Assembly: GCA_964547855.1 (NCBI GenBank)
Contig: CAZJPG010000002.1
Location: 49,074-113,073, forward strand
From: JBAZHE01 sp964547855
GTDB taxonomy: Bacteria > Patescibacteriota > Patescibacteriia > Patescibacteriales > WJLG01
Length of the DNA stretch: 64,000 bases
Direction: 5' to 3'
Under the pieces are notes generated by a model. It was not told where the DNA came from, searched no databases, and saw only the letters and a list, made by a program, of their open reading frames with translations. Made by a program: the position numbers and the translations under genes. Shown in pieces: positions 25,640 to 34,810 of this stretch; the first letter of the stretch is position 1; each line of letters begins with the position of its first letter.

Positions 25640-25981
25640 ATGACCGAAAGGATAGAGGGTGTCTATTCGGCTCCTATGATGGATCGCCCAACAAGGACAA
25701 TTAGCCTGCGCTTTGTCAACAAGATTTTTATGATTTTGTTGCTCGTTAGCGGTGTTTACTATATAACGACGATCAATGATTTGGTCGTTAAAGGTTTTGT
25801 CTTGCAGGATTTAAAGGCTAAAGTGGAGGTGCTTAGAGATGATAATAGAACCATGGACGCCCGCGCTGTAGCCCTTAAATCTTGTAACGATCTTTCTTCT
25901 CGCATCGATGGTTTGGGGATGGTGACAGCTGATAAGATCGAGTATATAAAAGTCGGAAAAGGCATCCTGGCCGCCAAATAA
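25640..25981 (+). CDS. FtsL-like division protein
   Basis: 113 residues: a short cytoplasmic N-terminus, one membrane helix (about residues 32-52, IFMILLLVSGVYYITTI), then a coiled-coil-like external part (VLQDLKAKVEVLRDDNR). Size, topology and position between rsmH and the penicillin-binding protein gene fit FtsL, a divisome linker with FtsB and FtsQ. FtsL is too variable in sequence for motif support, so the call rests on context. Confidence 0.7.
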   Translation: MTERIEGVYSAPMMDRPTRTISLRFVNKIFMILLLVSGVYYITTINDLVVKGFVLQDLKAKVEVLRDDNRTMDARAVALKSCNDLSSRIDGLGMVTADKIEYIKVGKGILAAK

Positions 25982-26027
25982 CGTCCAGGTTTTTTGAAAT
26001 TATGCGATAAAACAAGGAGATAAAAAT

Positions 26028-28091
26028 ATGGTTCCTTACGGTAGGAAAGAAAGAAAAACGGATGGTGGCAATCGCATAAGGATACTGATTGCGATTGTTT
26101 TTTTATTGGGGTCTTTTTTGTTGGTCAAACTTTACGGTTTGCAGGTTTTGCGTTATCAATTTTATTCCACTAGGGCTCAAAATCAGCATGAGTGGGAGGG
26201 TGAATTGCAACCAGAGCGAGGAGAGATATTCTTAGCTGGTCCAAAGGGTGGACAGGCACTTTATCCTTTTGCCGCCAATAAGGATTATTATTTAGTTTTT
26301 GCCATACCAGTGGATATTTCCAATGGTGAGGAATCGCAAAAAATAGCCGATTCACTGTTCAAAATATTTGACCAGTCGCAGGCCATGACAGAAGTCGATG
26401 AATATTTCAAACAGAAAGACGAGGATGACTTGGCCTATGAGCTTTCTTTCGCTCAAAAATTGCCGGCCGAGGAAAGGGCTGTTAAAGAGGCTGAAATAAA
26501 GAAGCATTGGCAGGCCTTGAGGAGCGATAAGACTTGGCAAAAAGTTAGGCAAGTAGACAAGGAAGAGGAGTTAGAAAAGAAAAAGAAGGTTAAAGAGGTC
26601 GACTATTTCGCCAAGTTAAATAAGGAGGGTGATCCATATGAACCGATAAGAAAAAAAACTAGCGGTGAAGAGTTGATGGAGCTTTATTCGCTTTTGACCG
26701 ATGGAACGCCAACGACCTCCATGGAGATAAAGAATGGCAAGGTTTGGAAGAAGGGGGATGACGATAAAGATGTGGAGGTTCGACCAAAGGGCATTTATCA
26801 TTCAGTTGAAAAATATCGTTATTATCCAGAAAAGAACATTGGTTCACAGATCCTTGGCTTTGTTAGATTGGACAACGAGACCAATAGAGGTTTTTATGGA
26901 TTAGAAGGATTTTTCGATAAGGAGCTAGCAGGAAAGACTGGCTACATGAAGTCTGAACTGGCGGCTCGCAGAGACATACCAATATTGAACGGTCAGGAGT
27001 ATGAAAGACCAAAAGATGGAACAGATCTTATTTTAACTATCGACCGCTCCATTGAATTTTATGCTTGCCAAAAACTTAAAGAGACAATAGACTTTCAGGA
27101 GGCTGAAAGCGGCCAAGTGATAGCTATGGACCCTAAGACGGGCGAGATCATTGCTATGTGTTCATGGCCAGATTTCGATCCTAATGATTACAGCAAGGCA
27201 GATGATATGATGGTCTTTAATAATCCGGCTGTATTTGAGCAATATGAACCAGGTTCGGTCTTTAAAGCCATAACTATGGCTTCGGCCTTGGATGCTGGTA
27301 AGGTTCAAGTCAATACCATTTATAAAGATGAAGGTTTCGTTAAAAAGAAGGCCTGGGATAGTCCAGTAAGAAATTCAGATTATTATTCTAAAGGAGGTCA
27401 TGGCTGGGTCGATATGACGACTGTTTTGGAGTTGTCTTTGAATACTGGCGCGATTTTTGTCAGGGAGCAGTTGGGGGACAAAGATTTTGTGGATTATGTC
27501 AGAAATTTTGGTTTCGGCGAGAAGACCGGGATCGAGCTTGAAGGTGAGGCGCCTGGCAATATATCTAACCTTATATCCGCTAGACCAAGAGAGATAGACC
27601 TTGATATGGCCTCGTTCGGCCAAGCCGTAACAGTCACTCCTTTGCAGATGATCATGTCTTATGGCGCTTTGGCCAATGGAGGTATTTTAATGAAGCCGTT
27701 CATAGTCAAGCAAATGATCCATGAAGATGGTTCAGTCGAAAATATCGGTCCAAGAGAGGTTAGACGGGTCATTTCTGATAAGGCGGCCAATATGACTTTG
27801 GGGATGTTGGTAAGGGTGGTTGAGGATGGTCATGCTAAGAAAGCTCAGATCGATGGTTTTTATGTCGCCGGAAAGACCGGCACTGCTCAGATACCGGATA
27901 AGAGTGGGTATAGCGATGAGACGATCCATACTTTTATTGGTATAGCCCCAGCCGATGACCCACGTTTCGTCATGCTCACTAAAGTGAACAAACCTAAAAA
28001 GTCAGAATTCGCTGAAGGTTCGGTGGTGCCATTATGGAGAGATATAGCGGATTTTATGCTTAGATATTATCAAGTACCGAAAGACAGATGA
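26028..28091 (+). CDS. ftsI: Penicillin-binding protein 2, FtsI-type transpeptidase
   Basis: 687 residues. N-terminal anchor helix (19-40), a dimerisation domain with an insertion, unusually charged and helical, at about 120-210, and the transpeptidase domain with the three active motifs: S410-V-F-K413, S470-L-N472 and K616-T-G618. Cross-links septal peptidoglycan outside the membrane. FtsI here ends in KVPKDR-like sequence without PASTA repeats. SD AAGGAG nine bases before ATG, one of few housekeeping genes here with an SD. Presence of PBP2 and murF implies a peptidoglycan wall. Confidence 0.93.
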   Translation: MVPYGRKERKTDGGNRIRILIAIVFLLGSFLLVKLYGLQVLRYQFYSTRAQNQHEWEGELQPERGEIFLAGPKGGQALYPFAANKDYYLVFAIPVDISNGEESQKIADSLFKIFDQSQAMTEVDEYFKQKDEDDLAYELSFAQKLPAEERAVKEAEIKKHWQALRSDKTWQKVRQVDKEEELEKKKKVKEVDYFAKLNKEGDPYEPIRKKTSGEELMELYSLLTDGTPTTSMEIKNGKVWKKGDDDKDVEVRPKGIYHSVEKYRYYPEKNIGSQILGFVRLDNETNRGFYGLEGFFDKELAGKTGYMKSELAARRDIPILNGQEYERPKDGTDLILTIDRSIEFYACQKLKETIDFQEAESGQVIAMDPKTGEIIAMCSWPDFDPNDYSKADDMMVFNNPAVFEQYEPGSVFKAITMASALDAGKVQVNTIYKDEGFVKKKAWDSPVRNSDYYSKGGHGWVDMTTVLELSLNTGAIFVREQLGDKDFVDYVRNFGFGEKTGIELEGEAPGNISNLISARPREIDLDMASFGQAVTVTPLQMIMSYGALANGGILMKPFIVKQMIHEDGSVENIGPREVRRVISDKAANMTLGMLVRVVEDGHAKKAQIDGFYVAGKTGTAQIPDKSGYSDETIHTFIGIAPADDPRFVMLTKVNKPKKSEFAEGSVVPLWRDIADFMLRYYQVPKDR

Positions 28092-28127
28092 CCTTAAATA
28101 CAGTTTTTATTTTTCAAAATCAATTAT

Positions 28128-29426
28128 ATGTTTAAAAAGATAGTCGCCATAAAACTTAAGTTTTTTTCTAAGGCCATTTTGGCGAAACACAAGCCTAAAG
28201 TCGTTGGTATAACCGGTTCTGTAGGAAAGACCAGTGCCAAAGATGCGTCTTTGGCTGTTTTGGAGTCTAAATTTGCGGCCAAGGCCAGTATCAAGAATTA
28301 TAATAATGAATTCGGATTGCCATTATCTATAATAGGTTGTGATTCTCCGGGAAAGAATATAATTGGCTGGATAAGGGTTTTCGCCAAGGCCGCCATTTTA
28401 GCTTGGGGTAAAGTCAAAGATTATCCTAAGGTACTGGTTTTGGAAATGGGTGTCGATAAGGTCGGAGATATGGATTTTTTAAATAGCATCGTGTCTTGCG
28501 ACGTAGGGCTTGTCACGACGATCGGTGCCTCTCATCTTGAGCAATTCGGATCCGTGGACAAAATTCAGAAAGAGAAGTCTAAGATGATAGCCAATATCAA
28601 TAAGGGTGGATGGGCCATATTTAATTATGATGACGAGAGAACTCGTTCGATGGCTAAATCGAGCAAGGTCAAAGTTATGACATACGGATTTTCCGAAGGA
28701 GCCGACCTTAGCGCTGGTAACGTTATATTTAAATTCGAAGAGAAAGGAGTGTCTTCCAGCTTGGCCGGCGTATCATTTAAAATGAGTTACGGAGGTTCTG
28801 TGGTCCCAGTCGTCTTGCCGAATGTCATTGGTACGGCTGCGGTCTATGCCGCTTTGGCCGGTGCCGCCACCGGAATCGCCCTGGGTATGAACTTGGTCGA
28901 CGTGGCTACTGCTTTGGCTAAATTCGACTCGCCAAAAGGTAGGATGAAATTGATCGATGGGATCAAAGGCACTATGATAATAGATGATACTTATAACGCA
29001 TCTCCACAGTCTTGTCTTGCTGCCATTGAATTTGTCGGCAGAATAAAGTCGGAGGACGGAGCTTCTAAGGTCGCCGTGCTTGGTGATATGTTAGAACTTG
29101 GTTCTTTAAGCGAAGAGGCGCATAGAGAAGTGGGGCAAGCATTGGCCAAAGCTAGTTTCGACTTAGTGATAACTTGCGGTTCAAGGTCGCGCGATATCGG
29201 ACATGGTGCTAAGGACGCTGGCATGGCCGAAGACGCCGTGTTCCATTTTCCGACTAACGCCGAAGCTGGCAGATTCGCCCAAGAAAGGATTAGAAAAGGT
29301 GATCTTATTCTTATTAAAGGATCGCAGGGCGCGAGAATGGAGAAAGTGGTAAAAGAGCTTATGGCCGATCCGTTGCACTCAACAGATCTTTTAGTCCGTC
29401 AGGGACCTGAATGGGAGAAAGGCTAA
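28128..29426 (+). CDS. murF: UDP-N-acetylmuramoyl-tripeptide-D-alanyl-D-alanine ligase
   Basis: 432 residues. Mur-ligase ATP loop GITGSVGKTSAKDA (28-41), the central-domain glutamate in VLEMGV, the H-x-E-x-F motif in SHLEQFGS, and DDTYNASPQS with the C-terminal RMKLIDG... region. This DDTYNASPxS string is characteristic of MurF, which adds D-Ala-D-Ala to UDP-MurNAc-tripeptide. Starts 36 bases after ftsI with no SD, so probably the same transcript. Confidence 0.92.
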   Translation: MFKKIVAIKLKFFSKAILAKHKPKVVGITGSVGKTSAKDASLAVLESKFAAKASIKNYNNEFGLPLSIIGCDSPGKNIIGWIRVFAKAAILAWGKVKDYPKVLVLEMGVDKVGDMDFLNSIVSCDVGLVTTIGASHLEQFGSVDKIQKEKSKMIANINKGGWAIFNYDDERTRSMAKSSKVKVMTYGFSEGADLSAGNVIFKFEEKGVSSSLAGVSFKMSYGGSVVPVVLPNVIGTAAVYAALAGAATGIALGMNLVDVATALAKFDSPKGRMKLIDGIKGTMIIDDTYNASPQSCLAAIEFVGRIKSEDGASKVAVLGDMLELGSLSEEAHREVGQALAKASFDLVITCGSRSRDIGHGAKDAGMAEDAVFHFPTNAEAGRFAQERIRKGDLILIKGSQGARMEKVVKELMADPLHSTDLLVRQGPEWEKG

Positions 29427-29463
29427 CTTTACAAATAAGCTATTGTAGTATAGGCTTAATTGA

Positions 29464-30189
29464 ATGAGAGGAATAATACTTTCGGGCGGTCTTGGGACTC
29501 GTTTGAGACCGCTTACAAAAATAACTTCCAAACAACTTTTACCGGTTTATGATCGGCCGATGATTTATTATCCTTTAAATACGCTTTTAAAGGCTGGTAT
29601 AAAAGATATATTGATAATAGTCGCTCCGCAGTATGCCGGTGATTATTTGAACTTGCTCGGTTCTGGCAAGGAATTCGGTGCCAGATTCACTTATGAGGTC
29701 CAAGAGGAACCTCGCGGTTTGGCCGATGCTTTTATCATTGGTGAGAATTTTATCGATGGCGAAGACGTGGTCATGGTTTTGGGCGATAATATAATAGAGG
29801 ACGACGTATCCGAGGATATAAAGAATTTTAAGGGCGGAGCCAGAGTCTTTGCTAAAAAAGTTCCTGATCCGGAAAGGTTCGGGGTGGTTCGTTTCGATGA
29901 TACTGGTAAACCGGTCGAGATAGTGGAGAAGCCAAAAGAGAAAATAAGCGACAGCGCTTTGATCGGTCTCTATATTTATGACGGGCGAGTCGTTGAAGTG
30001 GCTAAGAACGTCCAACCGAGCGAGCGCGGAGAGCTCGAGATAGTCGATTTGCATCGCTGGTATTTAGAACGTGGCGAATTGTCGGTCGCGGAGATAAAGG
30101 GCGAATGGGTGGACGCAGGAACATTCGATAGCTTGCTTAAGGCTCAAGTATTTGCCAAAGAAAAACTGAAAGGCAAAATGATAATATGA
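29464..30189 (+). CDS. Glucose-1-phosphate thymidylyltransferase-like enzyme
   Basis: 241 residues, shorter than the typical RmlA of about 290. The nucleotide loop is GGLGTRLRPLTK (residues 8-19), and the product-binding region has PVYDRPMIYYPLNTLL and MVLGDNI. Forms dTDP-sugar (or another NDP-sugar) from sugar phosphate for rhamnose-type glycans. The C-terminal allosteric part is cut short, as in short RmlA2-like enzymes. No further rml genes lie in this window. Overlaps the next gene by four bases (ATGA). Confidence 0.88.
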   Translation: MRGIILSGGLGTRLRPLTKITSKQLLPVYDRPMIYYPLNTLLKAGIKDILIIVAPQYAGDYLNLLGSGKEFGARFTYEVQEEPRGLADAFIIGENFIDGEDVVMVLGDNIIEDDVSEDIKNFKGGARVFAKKVPDPERFGVVRFDDTGKPVEIVEKPKEKISDSALIGLYIYDGRVVEVAKNVQPSERGELEIVDLHRWYLERGELSVAEIKGEWVDAGTFDSLLKAQVFAKEKLKGKMII

Positions 30190-31145
30190 ACGGGCAGGGT
30201 CCTAAAGTTTATATAGGGTTTATAGTTTTTGGCGAGCAGACGGCTAAGTATCTGCCGCCATTTTTGGATTCTTTGAAAAAACAGACTTTTAGCAATATTA
30301 AGATATTGGCCTATAACAACGGCGACGATGGTGCTGGCAATTCTTTTTTTATAAAAAGAAGCGGTATCGAATTGACTGTTATGGGCGACGGTAAGAATGT
30401 TGGTTTTGCTGCGGCCTATAACTTAATGATCAAAGAGGCTGTCAAAGAAAAAGCCGATTATTTTTGGGTGACAAATCCTGACATGGTCTATAACTCCGAT
30501 ACTCTCGAGAGATTAGTTAGTCGAATGGAAGGTGACGCTGAATTGGGGTCGGTCTGTCCTAAATTGCTTAAATGGGAGTTCGGTAAAGATCATAGGACCG
30601 ACATAGTCGATTCTTGTGGGATAGAGATGAAGGACGGCTTGCGCTTCTTTGATTTTGGGCAAGGAGAGCGTGATCGTTTCGATCTGCGCTATGGTAGTAT
30701 CATCGGCCCGTCTGGTGCTTCTGGTTTGTATCGATTAGCCGCCCTGGAAAAGGTCAAGGAAGATGGAGATTATTTCGATGAGAATTTTTTCATGTACAAA
30801 GAGGATTGTGATTTAGACTACCGCTTGATGTTGGCTGAATGGGAGACGGCTTTAGTGCCGGAAGCGGTCGGGTGGCATGATCGCACCGCAGTTGGCGCCG
30901 GCAAGAACGATGTCGCGTCCATAAAGGCCCGTATCGGCAAGAGTCAAAAGGTTAGAGTTTGGTCAACGACCAATCAATTTAGGATATTCCTGAAATACTG
31001 GAAGCTACAAAAATTTAAGTCTAAGCTGGCTATAATAGCCTATTCTGCAAAAGTCCTTGTTTATTCCTTGATCTTTGAGCGTTCCTTGCTTAAGGAGCTT
31101 TTGGCCGTCTGGAAGGGGCGAAATGTCCTGAGTAGATATGGTTAA
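30186..31145 (+). CDS. Glycosyltransferase family 2
   Basis: 319 residues of GT-A fold: PPFLDSLKKQTFSNIKILAY, NVGFAAAYNLMI, then the metal motif region YFWVTNPDMVYNSDT, and GPSGASGLYRLAALEKV with a FFMYKEDCDLDYRL catalytic stretch. Similar to rhamnosyltransferase-type (WbbL) enzymes, which use dTDP-rhamnose. Its coupling (ATGA overlap) to an RmlA-like gene suggests it uses the sugar nucleotide made there. A C-terminal hydrophobic stretch may touch the membrane. Confidence 0.9.
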   Translation: MNGQGPKVYIGFIVFGEQTAKYLPPFLDSLKKQTFSNIKILAYNNGDDGAGNSFFIKRSGIELTVMGDGKNVGFAAAYNLMIKEAVKEKADYFWVTNPDMVYNSDTLERLVSRMEGDAELGSVCPKLLKWEFGKDHRTDIVDSCGIEMKDGLRFFDFGQGERDRFDLRYGSIIGPSGASGLYRLAALEKVKEDGDYFDENFFMYKEDCDLDYRLMLAEWETALVPEAVGWHDRTAVGAGKNDVASIKARIGKSQKVRVWSTTNQFRIFLKYWKLQKFKSKLAIIAYSAKVLVYSLIFERSLLKELLAVWKGRNVLSRYG

Positions 31146-31155
31146 ATTTGAATTA

Positions 31156-31184
31156 TTGACTTTTTTACGTTTTTTGTTTAATAT
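31156..31184 (+). promoter_or_regulatory. Promoter of rplU
   Basis: TTGACT (31156-31161), 17 bases, TAATAT (31179-31184). Confidence 0.6.
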
Positions 31185-31191
31185 ATAAGAA

Positions 31192-31212
31192 GCTTTAGAC
31201 AAAGCCTTTTTT
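31192..31212 (+). promoter_or_regulatory. Hairpin with T run in the rplU leader
   Basis: GCTTT and AAAGC around AGAC, followed by six T. It lies at the expected start of the transcript, 24 bases before the start codon. It might stabilise the message or act in L21 autoregulation. Confidence 0.45.
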
Positions 31213-31235
31213 ATTTATATAAAATTACTAATATT

Positions 31236-31544
31236 ATGGCTAAAATAGCTGTTATCAAGACCGGAGGCAAACAGTATAAGGTTGCCGAGGGCGAAACTCT
31301 GAAAATCGAAAAATTAGACAAAGAGACTGGCGAAAAAGTTAAATTCGACACTCTTTTGATCTCTGATGGAAAGGCCATCAACATCGGCGCCCCATCTTTG
31401 GGCGAGAAGGTTGAGGCTGAGGTCATCAAGGAAGGCAAGGCCAAGAAGGTCTCTGTGATCAAATTCAAGAACAAGGTTAGATACCGCCGTAATGTTGGCC
31501 ATCGCCAGCATTTCACCGAAGTCAAGATCACTTCAATCGCTTAA
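31236..31544 (+). CDS. rplU: 50S ribosomal protein L21
   Basis: 102 residues, full length. MAKIAVIKTGGKQYKVAEGETLKIE start and KKVSVIKFKNKVRYRRNVGHRQ with the C-terminal L21 signature. Basic protein of the large ribosomal subunit that contacts 23S rRNA. The usual partner rpmA (L27) is not beside it. Own promoter and terminator; no SD, as for other housekeeping genes here. Confidence 0.97.
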   Translation: MAKIAVIKTGGKQYKVAEGETLKIEKLDKETGEKVKFDTLLISDGKAINIGAPSLGEKVEAEVIKEGKAKKVSVIKFKNKVRYRRNVGHRQHFTEVKITSIA

Positions 31545-31546
31545 AA

Positions 31547-31582
31547 TAAAAAACAGACCCTTTATCGGGGTCTGTTTTTTTT
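31547..31582. terminator. Bidirectional terminator, rplU and recR
   Basis: AAACAGACCC and GGGGTCTGTTT with A and T runs on the two sides. It separates the convergent genes rplU and recR. Confidence 0.9.
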
Positions 31583-32177
31583 ATATCTCGTTCCTATTTT
31601 TAAGCGCGTTGTTCAATGTTATTTCGTCCGCGTATTCGATGTCCGATCCCATCGGTAGACCACGGGCCAGACGAGTGACCCTTACTTTTTCGTTCTTTAG
31701 CAGCTTTGATAGGTATAAAGAGGTCGTCTCTCCTTCTAGTGTTGGCGAGAGGGCTAATATGACCTCCTTAGTGCCCCCAGAACGTATGCGTTTCACTAGG
31801 GCTGCGATATTGGTCTTATCGGCGTCTATGCCTTCCTGTGGCCTTAGGTTACGTCCTATGAGGAAGTAGAGGCCTTTATAGCGCCCAGTGGACTCGATGG
31901 CCAACATTTCTGGTTGAGTGGCCACGACACAGAGAGTTGAGCGGTCGCGAGTCTCGTCGGCGCAGATCATACAAGGATTGCTTTCGGCTACCGATAGACA
32001 ATGCGCACAGAGCTTTAGTTCTTTTTTTAGACTTATGACATCCCCAGCCAATTTAGCCAAAAACTCTTTTGGTTGTTTAAGCAAATAAAAAGCATAGCGT
32101 TGGGCCGTCTTTGGTCCAACGGTCGGAAGTTCTGAAAGGTCGTCGATCAAGTTTTGGATATTTTTTGGGAATTTCAT
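31581..32177 (-). CDS. recR: Recombination protein RecR
   Basis: 198 residues. Helix-hairpin-helix near residues 16-30 (LSELPTVGPKTAQR), zinc finger with Cys57, Cys60, Cys69 and Cys72, then the Toprim domain (STLCVVATQPEMLAIESTG, and ALSPTLEGETTSLYL). Works with RecF/RecO to load RecA at gaps. Lies beside ybaB, its usual neighbour, on the same strand, 30 bases away, suggesting one transcript. Confidence 0.96.
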   Translation of the reverse strand: MKFPKNIQNLIDDLSELPTVGPKTAQRYAFYLLKQPKEFLAKLAGDVISLKKELKLCAHCLSVAESNPCMICADETRDRSTLCVVATQPEMLAIESTGRYKGLYFLIGRNLRPQEGIDADKTNIAALVKRIRSGGTKEVILALSPTLEGETTSLYLSKLLKNEKVRVTRLARGLPMGSDIEYADEITLNNALKNRNEI

Positions 32178-32207
32178 CGAAAATAATCAAAGTGGCTAAC
32201 TTATCTT

Positions 32208-32519
32208 TTACCCAAGTCCAGGAAGTCCACCCATGGCGCGCATTTTCTCGGCCAAAACTTTTTGGGTTTTTTTGATCGAGTCGTTCATGGCGTCAGGTAG
32301 ATTTTTCTCTAATTCTGCCTTGGTCATTTCTTTTTCTAAGACAACTTCTTTAACATTCATATTTCCGTCCATGGTGATTTTGATACCGTGGCGGTCAGAG
32401 ATTATGGTCTCGCCTGATAGGGCATTTTGAATTGTTTTAGCTTGATCTCTTAGATCCTTGATCTGCTTTAGTTTTTCGAACATGTTATTATTGGGAAAAA
32501 TCAATTCATTATTGTCCAA
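32208..32519 (-). CDS. YbaB/EbfC family nucleoid-associated protein
   Basis: 103 residues. Pattern FEKLKQIKDLRDQAKTIQNAL, GIKITMDGNMNVKEVVLEKE and C-terminal DAMNDSIKKTQKVLAEKM, a DNA-binding dimer of the EbfC type. First 13 residues may be an extension; ATG at the MFEKLKQ position (32483) is an alternative start. Next to recR as in most bacteria. Confidence 0.9.
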   Translation of the reverse strand: MDNNELIFPNNNMFEKLKQIKDLRDQAKTIQNALSGETIISDRHGIKITMDGNMNVKEVVLEKEMTKAELEKNLPDAMNDSIKKTQKVLAEKMRAMGGLPGLG

Positions 32520-32580
32520 AGGGACATGATAATTCTTTAATTTTTCTTCGCCGATCGGCGAATTTAATTTTTAATTTAAT

Positions 32581-33975
32581 TTAGAATTCAGGTGGAGCTT
32601 CGCCGTAATCATGGCGTGTCACGTTTTTAAAGCTTGTGGTCTCACCATCGAAGAACAGGTCGACTTTACCGGTAGGGCCGTTTCTGTGTTTGGCGATGAA
32701 TACTTGTGCGCTATGTTTTTCTTCGTCGGTTAGGTCTTCGAAACGATAGTTACGATCGGCCGCTTTGCGATAGACGAACATGACGACGTCAGCATCCTGT
32801 TCGATAGATCCGGATTCGCGCAAGTGGGCTAATTTTGGAATGGCCGGTTTTTCCATTTCCACAGCACGAGAAAGCTGTGACAACGCAATGACCGGAACAT
32901 TCAATTCGCGGGCGACTCCTTTAAGGCCTCTTGATATTTCAGCGACCTCTTGAACGCGGTTATCGCTGTATTTTCCGCGACCGTGCATTAGCTGCAAGTA
33001 GTCGATAATTATAAGTCCAAGACCTTTGTCCATTTTTAGACGACGGCATTTGGCTCTGATATCCATGACCGTGCAGGCGGCGGAGTCGTCTATGAATATT
33101 GGGGCCTCCGATAACTGTCCCATGGCTTCACCGATCTTGGCGAAGTCGTTGTCGTTGTCTCGATCGGAAAGATTGCCGGTGCGCATTTTCCAAAGCGAAA
33201 CATTCGCTTGGGCGCAAAGCATTCTGTCGACCAACTGTTCTTTACTCATTTCTAAAGAGAATACTCCGACCGGTTCCTTGGAGTGTATGGCCCCCATACG
33301 GGCGATGTCCATGGCTAGAGTGGTCTTACCGACGGAAGGACGAGCGGCTAGAATTATGAGGTCTGATTTTTGTAGTCCGGCAAGTAAGTTGTCTAGGTCC
33401 TTAAAGCCTGTTGGCAGACCGCGCAATTTGCCTGATTGCTTGTGTAGCTCGTCTATTCTCTCAAAAGCTTCGGAGAGTAGATTGTCGATGCCGACAAAAG
33501 CTGTCTTAGTGTGATTTTGAGAAATTTGAAATATTTTCTTTTCAACGTCGTCCAAAAGCAGTTCGACATCCTCATCTTCCTGAAAGCTTAGATCGGAGAT
33601 CTCGGCCGCGGCCGATTGCAAGCGGCGAAGAGTGGCTTTATGTTGTATGATCTTGGCATAGTTCTCGACATTCGAAGCGGTGGTCACGAAATTGGAGAGT
33701 TGAGCCAAATACGTGCGACCACCTATCTTTGCCAATGATCCCTTAGCATCGAGTTTGTTGGCCAAAGTCAGAGAGTCGATCGGTTCTTGTTTGGAAAAGA
33801 GTTCCACCATGGCCTGATAGATGATCTGGTGGGTGTTTTTATAGAAGTCGCTGTCCGAAAGTCCATCGATCACTTTGACGATGGCATTTTTGTCGATAAG
33901 AATGCAGGACAATAAAGATTGCTCGGCCTCTATATTTTGAGGTGGTATTTTGCCTAAATTTTCTTTTTCGGCCAT
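32581..33975 (-). CDS. dnaB: Replicative DNA helicase DnaB
   Basis: 464 residues. N-terminal primase-binding helical domain (IPPQNIEAEQSLLSCIL), RecA-like motor with Walker A AARPSVGKTTLA (211-222), Walker B LIIIDYLQLM, and the arginine-finger region RESGSIEQDADVVMF. Hexameric helicase that opens the replication fork. No intein. No SD. Convergent with nothing; the region upstream to 34130 carries no gene. Confidence 0.97.
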   Translation of the reverse strand: MAEKENLGKIPPQNIEAEQSLLSCILIDKNAIVKVIDGLSDSDFYKNTHQIIYQAMVELFSKQEPIDSLTLANKLDAKGSLAKIGGRTYLAQLSNFVTTASNVENYAKIIQHKATLRRLQSAAAEISDLSFQEDEDVELLLDDVEKKIFQISQNHTKTAFVGIDNLLSEAFERIDELHKQSGKLRGLPTGFKDLDNLLAGLQKSDLIILAARPSVGKTTLAMDIARMGAIHSKEPVGVFSLEMSKEQLVDRMLCAQANVSLWKMRTGNLSDRDNDNDFAKIGEAMGQLSEAPIFIDDSAACTVMDIRAKCRRLKMDKGLGLIIIDYLQLMHGRGKYSDNRVQEVAEISRGLKGVARELNVPVIALSQLSRAVEMEKPAIPKLAHLRESGSIEQDADVVMFVYRKAADRNYRFEDLTDEEKHSAQVFIAKHRNGPTGKVDLFFDGETTSFKNVTRHDYGEAPPEF

Positions 33976-34135
33976 ATTTTTTTCACTTTGGAGTATTGCT
34001 TAACAAGACAATTATAGGCTTTAGAGAGGAGTTTAGCAAGGGTGTTTTTGTGGCTTCTTTGTGGTTTGATTGTTGAAAACTATTTATTTTAACCTTTCCA
34101 CCTGTATTGGTAAAAAACATATTTTTGTCGCTGTA

Positions 34136-34164
34136 TTGACAATTTTTTGATTTTATTATAATAT
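34136..34164 (+). promoter_or_regulatory. Promoter of the unassigned structured transcript
   Basis: TTGACA (34136-34141), 17 bases, TAATAT (34159-34164). One of the better promoters in the window, yet no convincing reading frame follows. Confidence 0.7.
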
Positions 34165-34170
34165 GACAAT

Positions 34171-34622
34171 TTGCGAGTTACATTCGCTAAGCTCTTTGCA
34201 AAAACCACACCTTTCGGAAACGAGAGATTCGATTTTTTTGCCAGAATTCAAGGGGTTTATTATGCCGGCTTGAATTTCCGTCTAGCGCGCAAAATTGACG
34301 GAGTCTCTATAACCGTGCCCCTTTCTTCATTCGATGCATTTTATGTCGTTTGTCGAAAATTAGTCGCGGCGGGTCGTTTTTCTCTTTTCGAAAGGTGTTA
34401 TATTTATCCGGGGTGGGAGATGAGTAGGCACGTGTGCCGCACGTTCCGTGTTGTCTGCATCTGTTGACGATTTTCACCTTCTTGGGGTTGGTGGTGATTG
34501 TTTGCACGAGCCGCTTGCTCCCATTTCCGGCATTTTGTTCCTTTGATCCTTAAATTTTTCTTACGAATTTTCTTTCTTAAAAGAAAATTCAGCCTTGTTC
34601 CCATGGGACAAGGTTTTTTATT
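34171..34622 (+). ncRNA. Candidate structured non-coding RNA, unassigned
   Basis: A stretch of about 450 bases between a strong promoter and a strong intrinsic terminator with no convincing reading frame on either strand. It contains several local hairpins: GCGA/TCGC near the start, TTCAAG/CTTGAA, TCCGTC/GACGGA, GGCAC/GTGCC, and GAATTTTCTT/AAGAAAATTC just before the terminator. I compared it by eye with tmRNA, RNase P RNA, SRP RNA and 6S RNA consensus elements and found no match. Transcription from the plus strand is inferred from the promoter and terminator. Confidence 0.55.
34593..34620 (+). terminator. Terminator of the unassigned transcript
   Basis: CCTTGT-CCC and GGG-ACAAGG, then seven T. 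Confidence 0.88.
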
Positions 34623-34737
34623 TTGTGCCCTTGCCAAATTTCCTTTTATTTGTTATCCTATTCTTAGGATGCCTTAAGGCGAGGCGTCTTTATTTTAGCC
34701 AAGTTGTAGATTATAATATAGTAGAACAATAGATAAT

Positions 34738-34810
34738 GCGCCCATAGCTCAGCTGGTAGAGCAGCTCCCTTTTAAGGAGAAGGTCACAGGTTCGAATCCT
34801 GTTGGGCGCA
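34738..34810 (+). tRNA. tRNA-Lys (TTT)
   Basis: 73 bases with a complete cloverleaf. The acceptor GCGCCCA pairs with TGGGCGC, the D arm is AGCTCAGCTGGTAGAGC, the anticodon loop is CTTTTAA with anticodon TTT, and the T arm has GGTTCGAATCC. The 3-prime CCA is not encoded. The T arm is repeated, inverted, 70 bases downstream. Confidence 0.97.

Noticed and set aside
26028..28091. Alternative genetic code (UGA as glycine)
   Set aside because: Many genes end in TGA at the expected family length, for example murF neighbours and atpZ-side genes, and conserved glycines use GGN codons.
34171..34467. 98-residue reading frame inside the unassigned transcript
   Set aside because: TTG start, no SD, no family pattern, and both strands carry similar-length frames there; the hairpins and lack of coding pattern favour an RNA.
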